Assembly: GCA_027403435.1 (NCBI GenBank)
Contig: DAHZDR010000236.1
Span: 1-11,050 of the forward strand
From: Deltaproteobacteria bacterium
GTDB lineage: Bacteria > Desulfobacterota > Binatia > Binatales > Binataceae
Length of the DNA stretch: 11,050 nucleotides
Reading direction: 5' to 3'
The notes beneath the pieces are model-generated. The model was not told the DNA's origin. It saw only the letters and a program-made list of their open reading frames with translations, and searched no databases. Shown one piece after another: positions 1 through 6,770 of this stretch. Both the position numbers and the translations under genes were made by a program. Position 1 is the first letter of the stretch; each line of letters starts with the position of its first letter.

Positions 1-147
1 GATTTGAGGATCGTCCTCCGCGTCGGCCATCGCCGCGCGCAAGTCACGCTCAAGCGGCGCGCGCCATGCGTTCATCCGCTCCGGACGATTGAGCGTGATC
101 GTGGCGACGCGATCGGCCTTTTCATAAATGATGTCGGTGAAATTCAT
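1..147 (-). CDS. Enoyl-CoA hydratase/isomerase (crotonase family), 5' part only
   Basis: These are the first 49 codons of a minus-strand gene that runs off the left edge of the window. The start is the ATG at 147-145, preceded five bases upstream by AGGGAG. The peptide begins MNFTDIIYEKADRVATITLN and continues RPERMNAW. The stretch VATITLNRPERMNAW is the typical N-terminal beta strand and RP-x-x-x-NAW/NAL turn of crotonase-fold enzymes. Most family members hydrate 2-enoyl-CoA in fatty-acid or related acyl-CoA breakdown in the cytoplasm, but the fold also covers isomerases, decarboxylases and dehalogenases. The oxyanion-hole glycines and catalytic glutamates lie beyond the edge, so the exact reaction cannot be read. 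The gene diverges from the gamma-glutamyltransferase gene, so the two probably have separate promoters in the 119-bp gap between them. Confidence 0.85.
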   Translation of the reverse strand, partial: MNFTDIIYEKADRVATITLNRPERMNAWRAPLERDLRAAMADAEDDPQI

Positions 148-152
148 CGTCG

Positions 153-158
153 CTCCCT
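153..158 (-). promoter_or_regulatory. Ribosome binding site of the enoyl-CoA hydratase gene
   Basis: On the minus strand the sequence reads AGGGAG, then five bases (CGACG), then ATG. This is a good Shine-Dalgarno match and fixes the start of the edge-truncated gene. Confidence 0.6.
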
Positions 159-216
159 GGGCGCCGCGTTCAGCGCCGTTCGCTGGCTACGGCAAATCTA
201 ACATCGCGCGGGCCGC

Positions 217-237
217 GCCGGAAACCCGGCTTTTCTT
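217..237 (+). other. Small terminator-like hairpin in the leader of the gamma-glutamyltransferase gene
   Basis: On the plus strand, GCCGG (217-221) and CCGGC (226-230) form a 5-bp stem with loop AAAC, followed directly by TTTTCTT. This has the shape of a weak intrinsic terminator. No plus-strand gene ends here, because the gene to the left is on the minus strand. It could therefore be a leader attenuator for the downstream gene, or chance in GC-rich DNA. An overlapping alternative stem (CCCGGC 225-230 with GCCGGG 242-247) also exists. Apart from this and the ribosome binding site at 153-158, the 119-bp divergent gap (148-266) shows no promoter I would defend. Confidence 0.25.
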
Positions 238-266
238 GAACGCCGGGCGCTGTTAGTTACATCGGG

Positions 267-1961
267 ATGCCGACGAAACCGAACTTCCCGGCCGCGGCGG
301 CGCGGCGCCGCGCGCGTTTGCCGATTGTCACGTTGTTGATCGTCGTCTTCGGCGCCCGCGTCACGCGCGTCGCCGGCGCCGCGGCCGCCCCGCATGCAAT
401 GGTCGTCGCGGAGAGCGCCCCGGCGGCGCGCGCGGGGCTGGAAATCCTGCGCAAGGGCGGCAACGCCGTTGACGCGGCGGTGGCCACCGCGCTCGCCCTG
501 GGCGTCACCAACGCCAGTTCCTGCGGTATCGGCGGCGGCGGCTTCATGCTGATTTACTGGGCCAAAACCGGCAAGCTCTACGCCCTCGATTACCGCGAAG
601 TGGCGCCGGCCGCCGCGCGCGCCGACATGTATATGCGCAGTGGCCAGCCGGACGAGCAATTGGCGCGAACCGGCGCGCTGGCGGTCGCCGTTCCGGGCGA
701 ACTGGCGGGCCTGGACGCGGCGCGGCGCCGGTTTGGCACGATGGAATTTTCCCGGCTCGCGGCGCCCGCGATCAAACTGGCGCGCGCCGGCTTTCCACTG
801 AATCCGCATATGGCGCGCGAAATCCCGCTGATCGCGCCGTTAATCAATCAGGATCCGAGTTTCCGCGCGATCTATTTCAATCCGGACGGCACGCCGCGCC
901 ATGCCGGCGCCATGCTCCATAATCCCAACCTTGCCGCGCTGATCGAAAGCCTCGGCGACGATCCTGACGCGCGCTTCTATCATGGTGAAATCGCGGCGAA
1001 GATCGCCGATTTCGTCAAGGCGCGCGGCGGCATCCTGACCGCCCAGGATCTCGCCAATTACCGTCCGGTGTGGCGCGATCCGATCCACCTCGCTTACGAC
1101 GGCTATGACCTGTACACGATACCGCCGCCGTCGTCGGCCGGCGTGGTGCTGGAAATTCTCGGGATGCTCTCCAACAGCGGCGTGGCCGGCCTCGGCGTCG
1201 ATTCGCCCGCCTATCTGGCGCGATTAATCGAGGTAATGCGCCAGGGCTTTATCGATCGGGCGCAATATGCCGACCCGGCGTTCGTCAAGGTGCCGATCGC
1301 GACCCTGCTGTCGCCGCAACATCTCGCCGCGGCGCGGGAACGCGCGCTGCATCATTTGCCGGCGCCGCCGGCCGCGCCGGCGCACGATCATGGCACGTCG
1401 AATTTCGCGATCGTCGATCGCTTCGGCAATGTGGTCGAGGTCACGACCACGGTCAACACGATTTTCGGCGCCAAATTGATGGTTCCGTCGCTTGGCCTGG
1501 TGCTGAACGACGAAATGGACGATTTTGGCGTCGCTCCGGGCGTGCCCAACGTCTTCAAACTGGTCGGCGAGGAAAACAACGAGGTCGCCCCGGGCAAACG
1601 TCCGCTCTCCAGCATGTCGCCGCTGATAGCGCTCAAAAACGGCCGGCCGGCGTTGGCTGTCGGCGGCTCCGGCGGCCCCACGATTATCAGCGGCGTCGCC
1701 CAAGTGACGATCGACACCTTCGCCTATCATCTGAATCCCGAGGCCGCCGTGCGCCTGCCGCGAGTCCATCAGCAGGCCCACCCCGACCTCGTCTTTATCG
1801 AGCAAAACCTGCCTTTTCGCACTCGCGACGAACTGGCCGCGATGGGTTATCATCTGAAAATCGTGCCGGAACTGGGCGCGATCAGCGCGATCCGGATTCG
1901 GCCGGGCGCATTGCGCGGCGCCTTCGATCCGCTCAAAGGCGGCGGCGCCGTCGGCGACTGA
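267..1961 (+). CDS. ggt: Gamma-glutamyltransferase (glutathione hydrolase proenzyme), exported
   Basis: The enzyme cleaves gamma-glutamyl amides such as glutathione, passing the glutamyl group to water or an amino acid, usually in the periplasm. The 564-aa length is normal for the family. Residues 13-41 look like a signal peptide: RRR, a hydrophobic run LPIVTLLIVVFG, then a small-residue region. The N-terminal substrate arginine is Arg110 in LDYREVAP. The precursor should self-cleave before Thr377 (motif HGTSNFAIVD), giving a light chain of 188 residues. Downstream are NDEMDDF (414-420), PLSSMSP (446-452) and GGSGGPTI (466-473). The lid loop PGVPNVF is present, as in the Escherichia coli enzyme. 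Differences from E. coli are Asn379 for the His after the nucleophile region, Glu416 for Gln430 and Phe430 for Tyr444. ATG at 267 is the only good start, but no clear Shine-Dalgarno precedes it, so translation may be leaderless or weak. The next gene begins 50 bp downstream on the same strand. Confidence 0.93.
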   Translation: MPTKPNFPAAAARRRARLPIVTLLIVVFGARVTRVAGAAAAPHAMVVAESAPAARAGLEILRKGGNAVDAAVATALALGVTNASSCGIGGGGFMLIYWAKTGKLYALDYREVAPAAARADMYMRSGQPDEQLARTGALAVAVPGELAGLDAARRRFGTMEFSRLAAPAIKLARAGFPLNPHMAREIPLIAPLINQDPSFRAIYFNPDGTPRHAGAMLHNPNLAALIESLGDDPDARFYHGEIAAKIADFVKARGGILTAQDLANYRPVWRDPIHLAYDGYDLYTIPPPSSAGVVLEILGMLSNSGVAGLGVDSPAYLARLIEVMRQGFIDRAQYADPAFVKVPIATLLSPQHLAAARERALHHLPAPPAAPAHDHGTSNFAIVDRFGNVVEVTTTVNTIFGAKLMVPSLGLVLNDEMDDFGVAPGVPNVFKLVGEENNEVAPGKRPLSSMSPLIALKNGRPALAVGGSGGPTIISGVAQVTIDTFAYHLNPEAAVRLPRVHQQAHPDLVFIEQNLPFRTRDELAAMGYHLKIVPELGAISAIRIRPGALRGAFDPLKGGGAVGD

Positions 1962-1966
1962 CCATC

Positions 1967-1988
1967 CGGGCGGCTTCGCGCCGGCCCG
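1967..1988 (+). other. Stem-loop just after the gamma-glutamyltransferase stop codon
   Basis: CGGG (1967-1970) plus CGGC (1971-1974) pairs with GCCG (1980-1983) and CCCG (1985-1988), leaving a bulged G at 1984 and a five-base TTCGC loop. The hairpin starts six bases after the stop codon. No T-run follows, so it is not a standard intrinsic terminator. It may protect the 3' end of the message or cause partial termination before the glycosyltransferase gene. Confidence 0.3.
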
Positions 1989-2011
1989 TCCGAAGATTAG
2001 ACTTTCCGCGC

Positions 2012-3781
2012 GTGCATCCCCAGGCTCATAGCGTGGCCGCTCCGCCGCCGCGTCCCGCCACCGCAGACACTTCCGCGACGCTGGCGGCGCTCGGCTTCGC
2101 CGCGGTCGCCGCGCTCGCCGCGCTTCTGTTCTTCTTCCATCTCGGCGCCTATGGCCTGTGGGAGCCGGACGAAAGCCGCTACGCGGAAATCGCGCGTGAG
2201 ATGCTCACCAGCCGCAACTTTATCGTTCCGCATCTGGATTACGTCCCGTACGTCGAAAAGCCGCCGCTGCTCTATTGGCTGACCACGCTCGCGATGGGCC
2301 TCGGCGGCGTCAACGAATTCGCCGCACGCTTCATCAACGCGCTGGCGGCCTTCGCCGGCGTCGCGCTTACGTTCGAGTTTGCCCGGCGCGTCTTCGATTT
2401 GCGCCGCGCGATACTCGCCGGCGCGGTCCTCGCCACCAGCGCACTGTATGCCGTGATGGCGCAAGTGCTGACCACCGACATGCTGCTGACCTCGCTGACG
2501 ACGGCCGCCTTCTTCGCGCTGTTTCTCGATTGGCGCGTGGGCGGCCACTGGCGCTGGTGGGGATATCTGGCGATGGCGCTGGCGGTGCTGACTAAAGGCC
2601 CCGTCGGCGCGGCGCTGCCGATCGCGGTCGGGACGATTTTCCTGTGGCGCGAAGGCGCGATCCGCGGCGCGTGGCGGCGTTTCAGCCTGATTCCCGGATC
2701 GCTGCTGATCGCGCTGGTCGCGGGACCGTGGTTTCTCGCGATGATTCTGCGAGAGCCGGGCTATTTCGCCTTTTATTTTATCGGCGAACACTTTCGCCGC
2801 TTTTTTCAGTCTGGCTATAGCCATGACGAGCCAATTTATTATTTTCTGCCGGTGCTGTTCGGCGGCTTGATACCCTGGACCTTCACGCTGCCGTTCATTT
2901 CATGGTGGAGCCTCAAGCCCGATCCAGCGCGCCGTTACTGCCTAATCGCGGCCAGCGTGGTTTTTGTGGTCTTTTCGCTTGCGCAGGCCAAGCTGGCCCC
3001 ATATATCCTGCCGGCCTTCCCACCTTTGGCCGTTGTGATCGCCGACGGTCTCGTCAGCACGATCGAACGGGGCGATGGGCGTCGCTTCGCCTGGGTTGGT
3101 TTGCTCTTCGGATGCGCCGCGGCGGCGGCCTTGGCCGTCGCGCTGACGGCGGCGCGGTTTCGCGCGCCATATCCGATGATGGTTCGCCCGGCCCTCTACG
3201 CGGCGAGCGTGGCCTTCGCCGCCGGAGCGATCGCCTGCGCGGTGGCGTTTCGGCTCCGCCGCGGCGCGCTCGGACTCGGCGCGATCGTCGTGACCGCGGC
3301 GGCCGCAATAGTCGTTATCGGCTACGGGCGGCTGATGGCCGAACCGATGCGTTCCTATGCCGCCCTGGCGCGCGCCATCAATCAACGTGAGCCAAACGCG
3401 CGGCTGGCCTGTTTTCCGCGCTATATCCAATCTTTGCCGTTCTATTGCCGCCGCCGCGTGATCGTGATCGACGGATGGACCGAACTGACCTTCGGCGCGG
3501 AGCATTCGGCCGACGCCAGAGATTATTTTTTCATCCGCCGCGCCGACCTGATTAGGCTCTGGAACGACCCGCGGCCGACGGTGTTCGTGGTCGATCGTCG
3601 CGTGCTGCCACTGCTGCGGCGAATCTTTGGGCCGTGGCGCGAAATCGCGGCCGATCCGACCAAGGTCGCGATCATGCGGACGCCTGCGGCGCCGCTGGCC
3701 GGGGCGCGGCGTCCGGCGCCCACTGGCGCCAAGTCCGCCCCGGCCGCCGCCAGCTTGGCGCCAAGCGCGCCAGCTCCATGA
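2012..3781 (+). CDS. ArnT-like membrane glycosyltransferase (GT39/GT83 superfamily)
   Basis: This is a polytopic inner-membrane protein of 589 aa. Enzymes of this kind take a sugar from a polyprenyl-phosphate carrier and attach it to a lipid or protein on the periplasmic side. The signature is in the first periplasmic loop: WEPDESRYAEIAREM at 50-64, with the acidic pair Asp53-Glu54, then VEKPPLLYW at 81-89 with Glu82-Lys83. A second family motif is AKLAPYILPAFP at 326-337. About a dozen hydrophobic segments run from 25 to 437, followed by a soluble C-terminal domain (about 440-555). The last 31 residues are an Ala/Pro-rich tail. The start is GTG at 2012; GTG at 2033 is equally possible, since neither has a convincing Shine-Dalgarno. 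The stop overlaps the next start as ATGA, so the two products are probably made together. Acceptor and sugar cannot be read from sequence. Nearby hpnJ and hpnI make a hopanoid acceptor conceivable but unproven. Confidence 0.85.
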   Translation: MHPQAHSVAAPPPRPATADTSATLAALGFAAVAALAALLFFFHLGAYGLWEPDESRYAEIAREMLTSRNFIVPHLDYVPYVEKPPLLYWLTTLAMGLGGVNEFAARFINALAAFAGVALTFEFARRVFDLRRAILAGAVLATSALYAVMAQVLTTDMLLTSLTTAAFFALFLDWRVGGHWRWWGYLAMALAVLTKGPVGAALPIAVGTIFLWREGAIRGAWRRFSLIPGSLLIALVAGPWFLAMILREPGYFAFYFIGEHFRRFFQSGYSHDEPIYYFLPVLFGGLIPWTFTLPFISWWSLKPDPARRYCLIAASVVFVVFSLAQAKLAPYILPAFPPLAVVIADGLVSTIERGDGRRFAWVGLLFGCAAAAALAVALTAARFRAPYPMMVRPALYAASVAFAAGAIACAVAFRLRRGALGLGAIVVTAAAAIVVIGYGRLMAEPMRSYAALARAINQREPNARLACFPRYIQSLPFYCRRRVIVIDGWTELTFGAEHSADARDYFFIRRADLIRLWNDPRPTVFVVDRRVLPLLRRIFGPWREIAADPTKVAIMRTPAAPLAGARRPAPTGAKSAPAAASLAPSAPAP

Positions 3782-4812
3782 CGGGCGCGCCCGAATCGGC
3801 GCCCGCGCCGGCCCGCGCCCACGGCCACCGCCGCAATCCGTACGCCGCGTTCGCGATCCGCGCCGGAGTGGGACTCGCGGTGGTCGCGATAATTTTGTGG
3901 CGGGTGGACGTCCGTCCGGTATTTCATGCGCTCGCCAGCGAACGCCCCGGATGGTTCGCCGCCGCAATTGCGGTCTATCTTGTCGGACAGGCGATATCGG
4001 CATGGCGATGGCGTCTGCTGGCCCGGATCATCGCGCTCGGCGGTCCGTTCCGGGAATATCTCGCCTATTATTTTGTCGGGATGTTCACCAATCTGTTCGT
4101 CCCCGGACTGATCGGCGGCGACGCCACGCGCGCGCTCTACCTTGGCCGCCGCCACAGCCGTCTCGGCGCGGCCGTGGCCTCGGTCGTTTACGATCGCGGA
4201 ATCGGCCTTGCCGCCTTGTTCTGGTTCGCCACCGGATCGGTCCTGACGGTCCGCGCGGTTGCGCTGCCGGCGTCGCTCACCCGCGCCGTCTGGATCGCCG
4301 GCGCCGCCGCCTTCGCCGGATGGCTCGCGTCGCCGCTGATAGCCCGCCTCGGGACCGCGCTGGGGGCGCGCGCGGGCCGCGTCGTCGAACCGATCCTGCC
4401 GTATCTGCGCCGGCCGCTCGCGACCGTTCCCGCGATCATTCTTTCGATAATTTTGCAGGCCTCGATCGCTTTTGCGCAATTCCTGATCGCCCGCGGTCTC
4501 GGCCTTGCGACGCCGTTCGCCATCTTCATGCTCTGCGTGCCGATCGCCAACGTTGTCGCGAGCCTGCCGCTCACACTCAACGGCCTTGGCGTGCGCGAGG
4601 CGGCCTACCTGGCGCTCTTCGGCTATGCGGGCGTCGCGCGGCCCGACGCGATCGCGCTGGGCCTGCTCTGGTTCTCCGCAATGACCCTCGCGGGCCTGAC
4701 CGGCCTGGTCGTGTTCGTCACCACCCGGCTGCCGACCACTGACGACGGAGACGAAGCGTTCACGCTATGCGCGGTCTCGGATAGCGATTCCGCCACGCAT
4801 CGCGGCGCCTGA
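3778..4812 (+). CDS. Flippase-like integral membrane protein (PF03706, UPF0104/LPG-synthase TM family), possibly HpnL-like
   Basis: The protein has 344 aa and roughly eight hydrophobic helices between residues 25 and 316. Family marks are YYFVGMFTNLFVPGLIGGDATRA (split here at 97-105 and 106-118), VVYDRGIGL (136-144) and PLTLNGLGVREAAYL (264-278). Members lack the soluble synthetase domain of MprF and are thought to move or sense lipids; several are annotated as flippase-like. HpnL, often encoded with hopanoid genes, belongs to this superfamily. I chose ATG 3778 because it overlaps the preceding stop as ATGA and gives the expected short polar N-terminus (residues 1-22). The reading frame stays open upstream to 3634, but those codons lie inside the glycosyltransferase gene. 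The C-terminus after 318 is a short acidic, polar tail. The gene sits upstream of hpnJ, which supports a lipid-handling role, but the 204-bp gap with its own promoter shows they can be transcribed separately. The hpnL assignment needs a profile search. Confidence 0.8.
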   Translation: MTGAPESAPAPARAHGHRRNPYAAFAIRAGVGLAVVAIILWRVDVRPVFHALASERPGWFAAAIAVYLVGQAISAWRWRLLARIIALGGPFREYLAYYFVGMFTNLFVPGLIGGDATRALYLGRRHSRLGAAVASVVYDRGIGLAALFWFATGSVLTVRAVALPASLTRAVWIAGAAAFAGWLASPLIARLGTALGARAGRVVEPILPYLRRPLATVPAIILSIILQASIAFAQFLIARGLGLATPFAIFMLCVPIANVVASLPLTLNGLGVREAAYLALFGYAGVARPDAIALGLLWFSAMTLAGLTGLVVFVTTRLPTTDDGDEAFTLCAVSDSDSATHRGA

Positions 4813-4875
4813 AGGCTCATCAGTGGGCGTGATTGATAAACATGGCATACTATTCCGCGCTAAATCGCTTTTCGG

Positions 4876-4917
4876 CGAATTGCCGGGCATCTCCGCCGAA
4901 TTGCCGGGCATCTCCGC
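4876..4917. repeat. Perfect 21-bp tandem duplication upstream of hpnJ
   Basis: Two identical, directly adjacent 21-bp copies occupy 4876-4896 and 4897-4917. Each copy begins CGAATTGCCGGGC and ends CATCTCCGC. The identity stops exactly at the unit borders. The repeat lies between the flippase-like gene and the hpnJ promoter, about 28 bp upstream of the proposed -35 box. A 21-bp period places both copies on the same helix face, as expected for a paired regulator site, but a simple replication-slippage duplication explains it equally well. Confidence 0.9.
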
Positions 4918-4944
4918 ATAGAACCTGAAAAAACCGCACCATGA

Positions 4945-4973
4945 TTGCCTTGTCGCCCAAGCCTTTGTATATT
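4945..4973 (+). promoter_or_regulatory. Probable sigma70-type promoter of hpnJ
   Basis: TTGCCT at 4945-4950 and TATATT at 4968-4973 are separated by exactly 17 bp, close to the consensus hexamers and optimal spacing. Transcription would start near 4980, leaving a leader of about 37 bases before the hpnJ ATG. The rest of the 4813-5016 gap is clearly AT-richer than the flanking genes and holds the tandem repeat but no convincing ORF. Confidence 0.6.
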
Positions 4974-5002
4974 TTGCACTAACCTTTCGGACAGGCTTGG
5001 TC

Positions 5003-5006
5003 GGAG
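5003..5006 (+). promoter_or_regulatory. Ribosome binding site that decides the hpnJ start
   Basis: GGAG lies ten bases before the ATG at 5017 and nineteen before the in-frame ATG at 5026. It favours 5017. A longer reading with a TTG start at 4945 would place the start codon inside the promoter and is unlikely. Confidence 0.5.
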
Positions 5007-5016
5007 ATTTGCGCGC

Positions 5017-6480
5017 ATGGATGTTATGAAGACTCTTTTCCTGAATCCGCCCTCCTATGACGATTTCGACGGCGGAGCGGGGTCCCGCTATCAGGCGACG
5101 CGCGAAGTCTGGTCGTTCTGGTATCCGACCTGGCTGGCTTATCCGGCCGGGCTGATCCCCGGCGCGCGCCTGCTCGACGCGCCGCCGCATGGCTATACGC
5201 CCGAGCGCACGGTCGAAGAGGCCAAGAATTACGACTTTGTCGTGATCCACACCTCGACGCCGTCGATCCGGATGGACGCGCGGACGGCGGAAGCGATTAA
5301 ATCCGCCAATCCCAATTGCATCATCGCTTTCGTCGGCGGCCATCCCACGGCCCGCGCCGAGGAGACCCTCAAGCTCAGCTCCGCGATCGATATCGCCGCG
5401 CGCAAGGAGTTCGACTATTCGATGCTCGAAGTCGCGCAAGGGCGGGACTGGTCAACAATCGCCGGTATCAGCTACCGCCAAAACGGCGTCATTTCGCACA
5501 ATCCGGACCGGCCGGCGCTGACCAACGAGGAGCTCGACAAGCTGCCTTTCGTCACCGACGTTTACGCGCAAAATCTCGACTATCTGCGCTACAACAGCCC
5601 CTATTGCCAGTATCCTTACGTCTCGCTCTATACCGGCCGCGGATGTCCCGCGCGCTGCACCTTCTGCCTGTGGCCGCAGGTCACCCAGGGCCACAAATAT
5701 CGCGTGCGCAGCCCCGAGAGCGTCTATGAGGAAGTCGCCACCCTGAAACAGAAGTTCCCCAAAATGAAGGAGCTGTTCTTCGACGACGACACCTTCACCG
5801 CCGACCCGATGCGCGCGCGCAAAATCGCGCAACTGCTCAAGCCGCTCGGCATCACCTGGTCAACCAATTCGCGCGCCAACGTCGATTACGAAACGCTCAA
5901 GATTATGAAGGAGGGCGGGTTGCGGCTGTTCGTGGTCGGCTACGAAAGCGGCAACGCGGAGATTCTCAAGAATATCAAAAAGGGCGTGCGCCTTGACGTC
6001 GCCCGCCGTTTCACCAAACATTGCCACGACCTCGGCATCCTGATTCATGGCACCTTCATCCTCGGCCTGCCCGGCGAAACCAAGGCCACGATCGAGGAGT
6101 CGATGGCGTTCGCGCGCGAGATGGATTGCGAAACTATCCAGGTCTCGCTCGCTTCGCCCTATCCCGGCACCGAGTTGTTCGAGTACGTGACCGCCAATGG
6201 CTATCTCGCGGTCGATCCCCTGCTGGACGAGTCTGGCTATCAGAAATGCACGGTGCAATATCCAGGGCTCACCAACGACGAAATCTACGCCGCCGTCGAG
6301 CGCTTTTATCGCAGCTTCTATTTTCGCCCGCGCTATATCTTCAAGGCCGTGCGCAAAATGGTTTCCTCCTCCGATGAGTGCAAGCGGCTGCTCAAGGAAG
6401 GGATGCAGTTCCTTTCCACGATGCGCTCGCGGCGGGCGCAATCCCGCGCCGCCGCCGCCCATCCTGCGCAAGCGGCCTGA
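5017..6480 (+). CDS. hpnJ: Hopanoid biosynthesis radical SAM protein HpnJ
   Basis: The 487-aa protein has the B12-binding-like N-terminal domain plus radical SAM layout of HpnJ. The N-terminus (MKTLFLNPPSYDDFDGGAGS, residues 4-23, then WSFWYPTWLAYPAGL) is strongly characteristic of the family. The iron-sulfur cluster cysteines are Cys210, Cys214 and Cys217 in GRGCPARCTFCLWPQ. Further marks are FFDDDTFTAD (254-263), LFVVGYESGN (304-313), HGTFILGLPGET (344-355) and SLASPYPGTELF (377-388). I see no DxHxxG cobalamin motif in the N-terminal domain. From genetic work in Burkholderia cenocepacia, HpnJ acts after HpnI and HpnK and is needed to turn the amino-sugar headgroup of bacteriohopanetetrol into the cyclitol ether; the proposed chemistry is ring contraction. 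The start has a Shine-Dalgarno and a good promoter upstream. The last 20 residues are Ala/Arg-rich and not conserved. A strong hairpin begins 10 bp after the stop. Confidence 0.92.
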   Translation: MDVMKTLFLNPPSYDDFDGGAGSRYQATREVWSFWYPTWLAYPAGLIPGARLLDAPPHGYTPERTVEEAKNYDFVVIHTSTPSIRMDARTAEAIKSANPNCIIAFVGGHPTARAEETLKLSSAIDIAARKEFDYSMLEVAQGRDWSTIAGISYRQNGVISHNPDRPALTNEELDKLPFVTDVYAQNLDYLRYNSPYCQYPYVSLYTGRGCPARCTFCLWPQVTQGHKYRVRSPESVYEEVATLKQKFPKMKELFFDDDTFTADPMRARKIAQLLKPLGITWSTNSRANVDYETLKIMKEGGLRLFVVGYESGNAEILKNIKKGVRLDVARRFTKHCHDLGILIHGTFILGLPGETKATIEESMAFAREMDCETIQVSLASPYPGTELFEYVTANGYLAVDPLLDESGYQKCTVQYPGLTNDEIYAAVERFYRSFYFRPRYIFKAVRKMVSSSDECKRLLKEGMQFLSTMRSRRAQSRAAAAHPAQAA

Positions 6481-6490
6481 CGCGATATCC

Positions 6491-6526
6491 ACCGCGTATG
6501 CCGCGCAAGCGCGCGGCATACGCGGT
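6491..6526. repeat. Perfect 16-bp inverted repeat (4-base loop) after hpnJ
   Basis: ACCGCGTATGCCGCGC at 6491-6506 is exactly complementary to the sequence at 6511-6526, with loop AAGC (6507-6510). It starts ten bases after the hpnJ stop codon and ends four bases before the GAGAGG of the following small ORF. In RNA it would be a very stable hairpin. There is no T-run on either strand, so it is not a textbook intrinsic terminator. Possible roles are 3' end protection of the hpnJ message, factor-assisted termination, or a REP/MITE-like repeat. No second copy occurs in this window. Confidence 0.9.
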
Positions 6527-6542
6527 TCGCGAGAGGTGGTCT

Positions 6543-6755
6543 GTGCCCTCAGCCGCAGTAGTTATCAAGCTTTTCTTGATGATGTATCTTGCGATCGCGG
6601 GGGCGCATTACCTGAGCCCACCTGCTTATCGGCACACCGCCGATCGTTCTAGAGGAGAGCGCCTCAAATGGGTCCTTCTGAGAAGCTTGATCGCGACCTC
6701 TGTTGTTATCGCTTCCTTTCTTGTGTGGACGTGGAACGGATGGAACGGCCATTAG
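6543..6755 (+). CDS. Small two-helix membrane protein, unknown
   Basis: This 70-aa ORF starts at GTG 6543, six bases after GAGAGG (6531-6536). Residues 4-24 (AAVVIKLFLMMYLAIAGAHYL) would need splitting as a first hydrophobic helix; 46-64, containing LRSLIATSVVIASFLVWTW, forms the second. Between them is a 21-residue basic loop with several Arg and a Lys, which by the positive-inside rule should face the cytoplasm. I do not recognise a family. Codons such as CTT, TCT, GTT, TCA and AGA are used freely, unlike the GC3-rich genes on both sides, which suggests recent arrival or weak codon selection. An in-frame ATG pair at 6579/6582 is a possible shorter start, but it would cut the first helix. 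The ORF lies between hpnJ and hpnI, where many hopanoid clusters carry hpnK, but it bears no resemblance to that deacetylase. That it is translated rests on the ribosome site and the coherent membrane pattern. Confidence 0.5.
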   Translation: MPSAAVVIKLFLMMYLAIAGAHYLSPPAYRHTADRSRGERLKWVLLRSLIATSVVIASFLVWTWNGWNGH

Positions 6756-6770
6756 ATTTGAACGTGGAGT

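Noticed and set aside
3634..3777. N-terminal extension of the flippase-like protein
   Set aside because: These 48 codons are Arg/Gly-rich and lie within the preceding gene; the ATGA overlap gives a much better start at 3778.
2942..4003. Long minus-strand open frame opposite the ArnT-like gene, and similar long minus-strand frames at 1224-1853, 1997-2824 and 3523-4479
   Set aside because: They are Arg/Gly-rich translations lying opposite genes with clear family motifs; high GC makes long antisense frames common.
3627..4742. Plus-strand frame overlapping the flippase-like gene
   Set aside because: The product is an Arg/Pro-rich frame-shifted reading of a gene with recognisable PF03706 motifs in the adjacent frame.
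4833..4853. TTGATA and TACTAT as a promoter after the flippase-like gene
   Set aside because: The spacer is only 9 bp, far too short for a sigma70 promoter.
4945..5016. Upstream TTG start for hpnJ
   Set aside because: It falls on the proposed -35 box, and HpnJ similarity begins at the MKTLFLNPP stretch just after ATG 5017.
4765..5439. Minus-strand frame reading through the 21-bp repeat as a repeated seven-residue unit
   Set aside because: The 21-bp unit is a multiple of three, so any open frame shows a peptide repeat; the frame is mostly antisense to the conserved 5' part of hpnJ.
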